From Panopea generosa (Eukaryota > Mollusca > Bivalvia > Adapedonta > Hiatellidae), in the NCBI GenBank assembly GCA_029582155.1, contig CM055894.1, forward strand, positions 28,619,207 through 28,683,206: a stretch of 64,000 bases of DNA, written 5' to 3'. The position numbers were made by a program, and so were the translations under genes. Every line of letters begins with the position of its first letter. Positions within the stretch are counted from its first letter, which is position 1. The notes below the pieces were generated by a model. The model was not told where the DNA came from. It worked only from the letters and a program-made list of their open reading frames with translations, and searched no databases. Shown piece after piece: positions 27,301 through 39,300 of the stretch.

Positions 27301-30300
27301 GTAAAATTAGTCAAACACATCAAAATTGCATGTCGGTCAACATCTCACGTCTGTATATAATGATCATGTAAAAAGTGGTATTTTGAGAAAAGTTTCAGTA
27401 TTTAATGCCTGCAACTTGGCAGTATTACTTCAAACTGGTGGTACTTAGTAAAAATGAGGTAATTATGAAATTAAAAAAAAAAGAGTTTCCTTATAGGCAT
27501 GGTGCCACCATTGCAAAAAGGAAGTGCTTCCGTGGGGTAGTCGCATAATGGCTGTTATAAATAAACCTCAATTCTTCTTCTTTTAAAATGCATTTTCCTT
27601 ATTTTAATGCTCATTTTTTTTATTTGAATGGCATTATTGATGTATTTTGAACATTTTGATAGCATTGTCATGTTTGAATTGTGAATTTAGAAAAAAAAAA
27701 ATGATGCTTGGAAATTGGGGTATGAATTCATGATTTCGGAAGTCTACTTTCACTTTGTCACCAGTGTACACACTGAGCAGAAAAAAATCTCTTATATGAC
27801 TTATGACCCCTACTTTTCTCATCATATTTTGATAGTGCAGAGGTTGACAAACAGTAAAATGTAGGTTTCACTTCTTTCATTTGGGACTCTCTATGAATGA
27901 CAAGCCTTCAAACTTTTATTATTTACTATAGAATAAAGAACAAAAATCAATGGTGGGGTTACACCTTAAGGTTGGAGAGAGAGCTATTCCAGGGGAAAAT
28001 CTCAGAACTGGTATTACTTTTTAGGGCACTAGAAATTTAATTAGTTTTGAGGTACCATCACCAGAATTTTGATTTTCTTTGTACCCCATACCACCAGAAT
28101 AAAAGTTGTAAATGTGAACCTCATCCTCTGTTTTGTACACAATTACCTGTCATGTTTTGTTTCACTTTAAATATTGTCAAAAGGTGAAAGATAATCAAAG
28201 AATAAAGTAGTGTCCGTAAACCCAGTGTATTTTCTTTTTTTTCCGGTATAGGGGGTGTATTTTAGTAACACCGATATTGTTGCTTGTGTTCATTTGGGCC
28301 CCAATAAATTAAAATTCAAAAGTGTTATCTTAAAGCTGCTTTGGCTTAAATACTGGTTTATATTTTATAGATCAATATACATATACAGTATGTAGTGTTT
28401 ATTTCTGATTAGTTACATGTGTATGGAAATTTTGTGAATAAATTAAAATTGAAGGAATTCACTGAAATTTGATTCATACAATACTTTTTTTAATGTGTAG
28501 CTTACTTATTTTACTGTCAGGATCGAGCCAATGAACACCTGCAGCGATTTATTGAATCTCAAAAATACCTCAATCAGACGAGAAACCTGGAACAGTCTGT
28601 AACTGCCATTAAAGGACATCTAGATAAACGACTCAACAAATTGTTTGCACAGAAAAATGTGGACTTACAGTTAGCAAGGTATTGCCATTTGTTTGGATTT
28701 TGAGTTGGACTGTATGCATCAGTACATTTTGGGGTAGAGACATGTCTACTTTCCTTTTCATCTGTTAACCAGCGATGGCATAAAATTTACGCTAAATATT
28801 TAAATAAATCTAAACTTTTTCCCTTTATTTTTAACCACTGCGAGTGGCAGCTACATGTTATTACAAACAGCCGATTTTCCAATTTAACTTAAAACAAATG
28901 AAAGCACAACGATGAAGGTTGGTGTCTTGTTCTGGATTTGACATCTTGGATGTATATTTTCAATTACTCAGAACAAAAGTTTTGAATTTCAGTAAATTTC
29001 AACTGTATCGCTCAGATTTCATCAGCTTTGTGCTGGGTCAGTGATGCATAGTGTCCCATGGCATACATATAGGATGATCAAATGACACAATAAGAGTAGT
29101 GTATTGTATGGGCGTCGCTCAATGAGAGCGAGAGCCTAGAGCTCTGGTTTACCATGCTTTCCTGCAATGTCAGACTACCACTGTAAGCTAATCGTAAAAT
29201 GTTGAAGTTGACTTTCTTAATTATTTTAGATTTTAATTGATTTCACTGGATTTCTCAATATAATATTTAATATCAATGACTTCGACTGTAAGCTTGTCAT
29301 ACAATGCAAAGTATTGACTGATTTCATTTGCAAACTATAATCTATGTTAACAATGTATGAATTATCTTTTCTTCTTTACCATCAGATCCCTGGTGGAGAC
29401 AGAGTTACAACTACAGAGCCTCCCTACACTGTCTCAGTTCTGAGGCAGACAGACTTCTGTGTAAACAAGATGGGCAACTGTATAATATATATGTTATCTT
29501 TTCTTCTTTACCATCAGATCCCTGGTGGAGACAGAGTTACAGCTGGAGGGATACAGAGCCTCCCTATACTGTCTCAGTTCTGAGGCAGACATACTTCTGT
29601 GTAAACAAGGCGGACAACTGTATAATATATATGTTATCTTTTTTTCTTTACCATCAGATCCCTCGTGGAGACAGAGTTACAGTTGGAGGGATACAGAGCC
29701 TCCCTACACTGTCTCAGTTCTGAGGCTGACAGACTGCGGGAAATTGTAGAAAAGAGCTTCAATGAAAGGCAGGAACTGTTCACCAAGTACCACAAAATTC
29801 AAGAGTTCCAGGAATTAACAGTTAGTACATAATTATAGTTTTAATTTGAATAGAACAGTTATCAGATTGGTTTCATTGCATCTTTTTTAATTGGTGTTAA
29901 TTTATTCCTTTAATAGGAAAAAGGAATTCAATATTTCATTGTCTTCAAAACCATGCTGGTATAATGTAATTGTGCCTATATAATCTGTACTGATATAGAT
30001 GTGCTTTTGTAACACATTTACCTGGGCTGCGTTCAGCTCACTTAAATGTTTAATTTGTTTGCAAACATTTGATAACAGAAGTGAACTGAACGACATGTTC
30101 GCTTTAAACATTTGCTAACAGTAAACACCTCCAAGAGCTGTTTGCTTGTGCATGTGACTTTATGAGAAATGGAGGGTCTGTGCCGATGTAATCGATTTCC
30201 ATTTACTCTTCATTCGTTTGATCAACGTTTGCGGCTATAAACAGTGTAAACCTGTTTTAATAACCATGCTAAATGCTGCCTTGATATTATTTTATCAGGA

Positions 30301-33300
30301 GTACCTGATATGATCAAACTTCAAACTGAGAGATAAGGTAGATGAAAAATTATGTCACACTGATGGGGTTAACATAAATCAGAAGGTTCTTCATGCATTG
30401 AAATAAAAGTTTATGGTTCACCAGATTATAAATGACATGTGCAAACAAGGATCACTCTCACAACATTGTTTTCCGGTAGATACGAGTAGTGACGTTATAA
30501 ATGTTATCTTTTATGCTCTATTTTAAACTTTACAACACAATTTTCATCTGTGCACTCGATCAAATGAGTGACAGCCGTATTTGTGTTTTTTATCCGTCTT
30601 GATTGAAGGAAGGGGCTGATTATTTGCAGCCTTTCACATTGATTTCAGATGCGAGTCTTGAAAGCATTGGGTGGAAACAGGGAGACTTCATCTCCATTTA
30701 AAACTCACTTTTATTGTAGAGAACAACATTCAGTTGCAGGAATAAATAGAAGCAATTTTATTAATTTTATATTAGACTAACTGTTATTTTAAACTTATTT
30801 ATTTTACTTTGATTGTTTGACACAAGTTATTACAAATGATACAAATCACGCTCGAGTCTTTCTGGGTAAAACCAGTACGAATCCATGACCAATTTGAATC
30901 CATGACCCTTTGATCCTGAGTTGGCGCTCTACCACTGGATCATGCGCTCTACACATATTTAAAGTTATGAAAAACAAAAAAGTGGAGTATATCATATTGT
31001 TGTGTTTCCCTGCAGGATAAGAAACAGACTGTAATACAAGTGTTGGTCAAACAGAACATCAACTCTCAGTCACGGATGGATGCCCAGATACATGAGGTTT
31101 GTTATCAGTGTAATAATACAATTATTGTGTAGGGTCCATCATGGCAGAGTGGCAAAGCATTGTCTCAATATCACCTCTCCCTGCTAAGGTTGTAGGTTCC
31201 AGTCCTGCTTACTCCGAAAAACTTTATGTGAGAAAGTTTGCCAGTTATATGCGGAATGACGGTTGTTCTACTCAGTCAGATTCAGTTTTAGGTCTTCCTC
31301 CACCAGTAAAACTGGATATGCCATAAATACCTTGAAATGTGTTGAAAATGGTGTTAAACCCCTTTCAAAAAATATTATTGTGTCTGATGTATCTGTTGAA
31401 TCCTGAAAAACATATTCTTATCTAGAAGAGATACAAGTTTGTTTTCTAATATTACTAAGAAGTAATTCTTGATTCAATTCCTCTCGCATACATGTATGAT
31501 TTGTTGTGAGATTGTATAGTTTTACTCTTTTTCACCATTTTTGACTCACTACTGGTCCTTGAATTGTCAATTTAACCACATGAGTCTGTTTGCACCTCTC
31601 TTTGCCCTATCTCATGTTTTCACAGATAGACCGGTATTTAGTTTATAATGTCCACACTACGGCGAATTTGACATTTAGTGTTTATACTGTGAAATATTGA
31701 CGGAGAAAAAGAGCATTCAGTATAAATAAAGTAGTATTCTGTGCATATCATGGTTTATAGCACACAGGGGATCACGACATTGGTGCAAGCTTTGTTTCCA
31801 ACAAGTTATTTAACATTATAGGCCCACCTAATTGTAAACCTTGGCAGATGAACGTCCTCTTGTGACTTGCCTGTTGATATTCAAAGATTATTGAAAATTA
31901 GTTAGAAAATTTTTATCATGCCAGGACAATGTGGACATCAAATTCCTAATCCCTACCTTTAAGGCCGTCCTGAGAGATAAAATACCAAATGTGAAATGGA
32001 AAAAATTGTGTCTCAATTTTAACATTGTAACCAGTGGACGGATTTGTTCAGTTGTTTTCTGAATTGTTTTCAGGTCTTGATGAAGATCAATTTTAAATCA
32101 TTATTTTAAGGATCAAGGTAGAGATGCAAGTAAAATGCTTGTATATACAGCTGTTGCTCTGCAATGTTTTGAATATTTCACAGAAAAAAAAAGTTAATTT
32201 GTTTAAAATTTGTAAATGTTTAATGAAAAAATGTATTTGATTCTACATGTATAAGCATCTCATCATCAAAATCATAACAATTTAGTCTTACATTTTATAT
32301 AAAAAAAATCTTTTTGTCCATTTATTGATTCAAGCTATCTGCAGGTGTAAAGTTAAAATTAAGACATTGCTTAACATAACAAATGAACTACGTGTCAGGA
32401 TACTTACATTTGTATTAACTTTCTGTATGTCTATTGTCTATGTGTAGATTGAACAGTATGTAGAAAGGTCGCTGAAGCATCACCAGAGTCAGATAGAGGC
32501 ATTGTCTGGCAAGTTACAACATTGTGTCAATACGGAAGTGAAGGACTTTGCCAACCTCTCTTTGCCTTACCTTATGTTTTCACAGATAGACAGGTATGTT
32601 GTTTATAATGTCCAAATGGTGAATGTGAATTTCACACTAAGTGTTAATACTGTGAAATATTGAAATAAAAAAGAGCATTCATTTTATATGTCAAGAAGTA
32701 TTCTGTGCTTGTCACAGTTTATTGCATACGGAGAAATCACAGCGGGTGATTTATCAATAAGTGAGAGGTGAATATAAAATATAATATTGAGGGCTAATAG
32801 ACGATCATTAACCTAACCACTGTTTCCTGGGATCCTGAAAGGTTTGCCAGAGCTCTAGCACACCTCATCTCTACAAGTAACTGATAACTTTCCAACTTAA
32901 ATCAGAGATGAGAGACAAATGATAATGGGACACAATGTCATATATCAACACAATGTTGTATATTAATCGTTACGGAGACTGTCATATCTGTTAGAAAAAA
33001 GCCAGTGTTTTCTCCGGAGCGCGTTTCTTGCATTTTTGACGCAATAAATTCTCATCTGACGCAATCAACTTTGTTCAGTGCGTCCACTATGACGCAACCT
33101 TAAAAATACAGAAATTCAAATTACACATATTTGTTTCGGCAAGCTGGTTTCAGTTATTTTTACAATACCAGTTGATTTGACAGATCACGTGGTCTGATTC
33201 AGGGCAATCACGGTCATCCGATTCTACCAAGTTAAATAAACGCTTTAATTGGTTACGAACGCTTTATTGATGCAATTGTATAGACGATTGTGTTTACATA

Positions 33301-36300
33301 CATAATTTTCCGCGAAGCAATAGTGTAGTTTGAAGACAACATCTGTGAAAACAAACGTACCCTGCAACAATAGTACTGACATATACCCAGTTTTAGGTTG
33401 TTTATATATAAAGATGAAATGTGGAAGCGTGAAACTTTTCATAAAAGTTGTTTAAAATGTACGGACGATACTCTATCTGAAAAACTTTTTATTTTGTTTT
33501 CTATAAGGTATCGAGACACGCATGCGCGACATTTTAATACCAGTTTAAACATCAGCCGGTCCAAGTTTTAGGGCAATATTTCCGGTGCCGTTTATGTTTC
33601 TGTAACGGACGATTAAAAGGTTGTTGAAAAAAAAAGAAATTTTGAAAAATGATTAGGGCTTTTCCAGAATTAAATGTATGGGGGGGTCGGACGGCACTTA
33701 TTTTTTTTACCCACAGGGCATAAAATTTAATTGTGATATATACCACCATGCATCAAATTTTAATTTGATAAAATACCACCATGCACAAAATTAAAAAAAA
33801 AAGGCTAAAATCGCCTTTCTAATGTTTTCTCATTGTAACGCTTGCAAAACTACTAATCTGAACGGTTGCCTACTTTCTTTGAAGTACGCCGACGTTACAC
33901 TTTTGATCTAATGCCGGTATGCAAGTGATTACGTCACAATTCACCTCAGGTCGAGAATTAAATAAAGGGGCACTACAGATAGCAAACGAAAAAAACAAAA
34001 CATAATACTAATTAAAGGTTAGTGTTTGTTTGAAACTAGTTGTCTTCTAAAATGTTTATTGTTCGGTATATTAATTTCTTAAAAAAGAATTACTATTAAA
34101 TTGATATAGTCCGTAAAGAGAGTTATGTTTATAACTACACATGCCTAAATTTATGCACAAAATGAACACGCTGTCCCTTTCCTTAACGCCTTGTGCCAAT
34201 GTCCGATGACGTCACTCTGACGGTGAAACAAACATTATTATGACACATGTTATTTACTCTCTACTATCGTAAAGGTTTAATCTAATTTGACCTCATTTCG
34301 CACACCCGATTGCAAACCATCCAGTTATGGATGCTCAAAGACAATTTCACAGTCCAATCTATGTTTTTGTACGACCGGTAAGAAATATCTGCTTTTCCCC
34401 ATGATTTTTTAAGACGCTTGGGTAAGAATGAGGCGTAGGGCGTAGGATACGCATACAATTATAGCAATGCCGCCGTAGAGTTGAATGTAGTTTTTGCAGA
34501 ATTTAACATTATACACATCTGTATATTCATATCCGTATTGGAGTATTTGTAAACATATCCGATACGTCAAATATTGATATATAATTCGTGAAATTTACTT
34601 GAGGAGATAATTTTGTGATACGGCATCTTGGCATCAATTTAATAAAGTAGACGAGGTTACGGCCTGCTACGAGTATATACCGCCATCTGATTAGCTCGTA
34701 CATTTCCGTGTTAATAATTTATCCACGACCAAGAGTATGTTTCTTGTCACTTTTCGGGAAGTCCGAAGGTAGATAATTATACTTTGTTTCAAATTGTTGT
34801 TGTCGGGTGATGTAATTATACTAAAGCGGTCTTAACAAAAAAAGATCAATCAGTTTGAGATGAAAAAGTTAACTGAAGACAATCCCTAACATAAACAACA
34901 CCAGTGTATCGAGTGTCCAACTGTGTAGTCGCGTAAAACGTTCACTTGGTCCTGATGTCTGGAGGTTGTGTACTACAATTGTTACAACACGCGTGTCAGT
35001 GGCAAACATGTAGGTCATCAGATCAAGGTAAATTTAAAAGACCTGCAGTTTCTACTGCGATAAAGATAAGACGCTCGCCGAAATCTTGACGCTGTGGGAT
35101 ATTGACTCGCTGCGGTACATGGGGAAGGACAATTTTATGTTTTTGTATACGACGGGAGGAAATATCTGGGCAGAAAATGTATAAAATTTCGAAAAGAAAA
35201 ACTGTGTTGAAGAAAAAATTCGGCTCAGAGACGGAAATACCGGCAGGGCAGAAAATTTTAATAAACTTTTACCCCACAAGGCATCATTTTTTTTTATGAA
35301 AACACCCACCAGGCATAAAATTGTAATTATACTGCCGTCCGACCCCCCCATACATTTAATTCTGGAAAAGCCCTTACTTTATTTCAAAAATTTAATTATT
35401 TTTTGTGAAGTTACCATTAAAATGTATTTTATATTATTTTTTTTTAAGATCAAATTTCTCTAAAATGAATCTAGCTTTGAAGAGAAATGCTTTTGGGAAA
35501 AAGAAAATAAAAACAAAGTTTTGTTTTCCAAAGAGTATAATGCTAAACATGTAGCTTAGCAAATATAAAATTTTGAAAGAATTTTAGTGTTTTTCATTAG
35601 AAATAGTTAGGGCCCTGGTGATTGAGTTGTGGCCATGACATTTGAAAAGTTCACGACCAAAGGCCAAAATCATAAAAACAACTGCTAAGTTTCAAGTTGT
35701 TGTAACTTATTGCCAGAATTGAACATTCGTTTAGAGTTAATTTGTTTTGAAGTTGTTATCTTAAGTTGTAGTTTTGATGGAAATTTGTGTGAAACAGGAA
35801 GTAAAACTGTTTTAGTAAAATATGTATTTTTAACTCCATTTATTCATGTTTATTAAGTTTAAAACTAGTCAATTGATGACCCCCAGATTTTGAAAATGAC
35901 CCCTAGACACTGAATAGCCATTATTTTGTTTGAGATTGTAATTAATTGTTATACAAACAACAAAGGCGTTGGCATGTCATTTGTTTCAGTACTTGTTATC
36001 TAATTTTGTAAAAAAAATACAATATGAAAAAATATAGGTATAAAAACAAAAAACACTAATTTTTGTTAGAATTAATTTGGATTCAAGGACATATTTGTGC
36101 TAACTTAATTTCAGTGAAAAATATCAGCAATACTTTATACTTCCTGCTCATTAATATCCCAGTATTTTGATTACATGTACTAATTATTGACTACCAGCAG
36201 ACAAGACAGTTTGTGCGCATCACATTGTCTAATCGTTTCTAATCAGTTGACATGGAAGATAAAATGGAACATTGAATGCAACAGCAGTATTTAAATGTAG

Positions 36301-39300
36301 TCCATTTCTGCTACAATCAATATTGAGTTTGTTCTTATTAGTCAACTTCATGTATCTATGTCAGTGATTAGGAATATAGATATAATCTCTATCTATCATT
36401 TTTGATACTTGGATTATGAGAAAAAAAATGTATATCAGATATTTATAAAAACTTGGTATCTAGTTAATACAGGAAATGAGGAGATTATGCACAGTATTTT
36501 AACTCATCTCAGCAATGCTCAAGTTGAGTTTCACTGATCATTTTGTGCCTCTGTTGATAATTGCTTTAACGACATCTGAAACCACTTGATGGGTTTTAAA
36601 AAAATCAGGCATGATACTTGCTAACATTAATGATTTTGACCTTATAAAAAAAATGGCTGTTGATACTAAAAATAGTAGTACCTTTGAGTTTCAAATGGCA
36701 CCCCTTCTGGTTAGTTCTGGAACCCAAACCATACTAAAGAAATTTCATATTCATGATTGTCAGCTCCAGGTCTTCCAAAGTTACACAAAGCATGACCCTG
36801 AGGTAACCACATGAACCTGTCCCTGGGTTATCAAATATTATTATATGAAGAGAATTAAAATAAACATTTGTACTTATTACAGCCAGAGATTTGATATTTT
36901 TGAGAAATTATTTTACTGTAGTAAAGTTACGAGGGTCACATAGTTTGCATAGCGTTTTATAGGCAAAATCAATATTAAAATCTTTCTCTAGCTCTATCTA
37001 TACTGCCAACAGTTTTGACATTGTGCATGTAACACCAGCTTACAGTCTTGTACCAATGTTCCCCAAACAATGACCCAGTGGTAAGAAAAGCAATAGTTTA
37101 CTAAACATAAAACAATAACTTGTTTAGAATAAAAAAGAATCACATGTATATAATTTCTATTCAAATAGTTATATGTGTATTTTCATGAAATCAAATTGAT
37201 TACCCATCTCTTAAAAATAATATTGAAGTGGAGATGGTTTAAAGTCTGCTTTAAAAAATACATAAGTAAATAATTTATCTTCTCCAACTACAACCATAAT
37301 ATAGCAGTTTTGTAAAACTTATCGTACATGTATGTTTCAGTGCCTTGAAGACGGCTGTTTTAGACCTGTCCATTCATCAGTTATCACCTTCTCATGTTCG
37401 ACCAGCACTTCATACAGTCCTACAGTGTCTCAAGTTCCCTAGCTTCCAGGTGAGTATTATGTCAACTACATATATGCATTCCCAGCTGAGATGTTTTAGA
37501 CCTGTCCATTCATCAGTTATCACCTTCTCATGTTCGACCAGCACTTCATACAGTCCTACAGTGTCTCAAGTTCCCTAGCTTCCAGGTGAGTATGAATGTA
37601 AACAACACCAATACAGAACGTTTGCACTTTTAGTTACAATTTATAATCAGACAAGCATGGCCCAATCAGCTCAGTCGGTTACGCATCTGACATCAAACCA
37701 GGGATCGTGAGTTTGAATCCCTGCCCCAGCCAAAGTCTCCATGATGATTGATATACAACATTGCATCTGATTATCATTTGTCTCTCACCACTGATTCAAG
37801 TGGAAAAGTTGTCAGTTACTTGTAGAGATGGGGTGTGCTTCAGTACTGGTTAACCTTCAAGGATCCCAGGTAAAAGCGGTTAGGTTAACTGATTGTCTGT
37901 TAGCCCTCAATGGCATGAAATGACTCTAAATGTTCAGTCAATCAATATAATCAGACATCCTATACACACTTTATGAAAAAGGTTTGCCAGTTCTCGTTGA
38001 AAGGCTCAGGATCTACTTGGACTCTTAACAAGAAAACAGGATACTATATATTACCTGTAATTATGTAATATATTGAAAATGACATTTAACCGCATTCATC
38101 CAATCAAATTACGATATTGAACATTATGACCTTCAACTATTGGATATAAACCTAAACAGGTTTGCTTTTTAAAAAAAAATGATTTTATAAATTGAATCGG
38201 TATTAAAGCAGGTTAAATGTCAGATTCAGACTTTAATGTATAGAACTGGATTGATAACCCAATAAATCTACAGATTCATACAAGATACCCAGAAAATTTA
38301 TACCGCAGTGATGAACATCTTTAAGCTCTTCTTGTCAATGTCCTGGGGTGAGTTTCAGTAACATTTACTTAATCAAGGTATTGATGTTCATATCATCATT
38401 TAAGTTTGTTTTACTTCAAATCTGGATGCAATTCTGCATGCTTTGAAGTTTTTAAGTATTTACCTTGCATTGTCTGTTTTTCTACAGGTGTGTGCTTCAG
38501 GGCCAACATGGCCCCCCTGTTAATTATTTACTGCACTAAGTTAACTTTTATGAAACTAGATCCAGATGACGTTTCATATTGCTGTAGATCTTCATACATC
38601 TTCTAATCCAATGTTTCGGTGATTCTAAAAGTTCATGACAGTTTTCGAAGAATAGAAGGGCATATAAATTTAAGGTATATTTATAAAATAATGTAGTGTT
38701 TGTTTTTTCTGTTAATTCAAAATGTCAATAATCTTGTTAATTTAAACTGGTAAGGTATATATTTGTTACATTTTCATTGTACATTCTCCAGGCCCCAGAG
38801 ATGATCCTACGACGATGTTTGACATTGAAATGTGAGATAGACGAGGTTGTTGACAGACTGGACAGGGAGAAGTGGGCACAACAGTGGATGACCAGTAGAC
38901 ACGAGGGGCAGGACGTGGCTGATCTTATAGCTCGTAAGTACATGATACATGTACAACTGCTGAACTGTAACATATTTTATACTATATGCACTACATACTA
39001 CAGATTTGATATGTAAATCAGTAGTTTAACATTCTATTATAATACATACATGTCAGTATTATAAAACACTTGATGTCATTAACACAGTATCACCATTTAA
39101 AATTGAGATTTTCTGCTTTTTCAATTTCGAGTGTAAATCATTGTAAAAAGATGAACATATATTTATATTCGTCCATATTCCAATACAGCAGTCCCATACA
39201 TGTATACAATCTTGCGGATCAACAAGAAAAGATAAACAAGACTTCTGAAAATGATTTTACAAATAAATTGAGGTATTTTTGGTTTGTTTTGTAAAAAGAA

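Noticed and set aside
29344..29749. Exon 11 copies as a separate repeat-protein gene
   Set aside because: The frames are only the tandem exon fragments of HAUS5 with their shared intron pieces.
38280..38345. Possible extra HAUS5 exon (acceptor CTACAG, frame IHTRYPENLYRS)
   Set aside because: A stop follows after 16 codons with no donor before it, and exons 14 and 15 already join in phase and match adjacent family segments.
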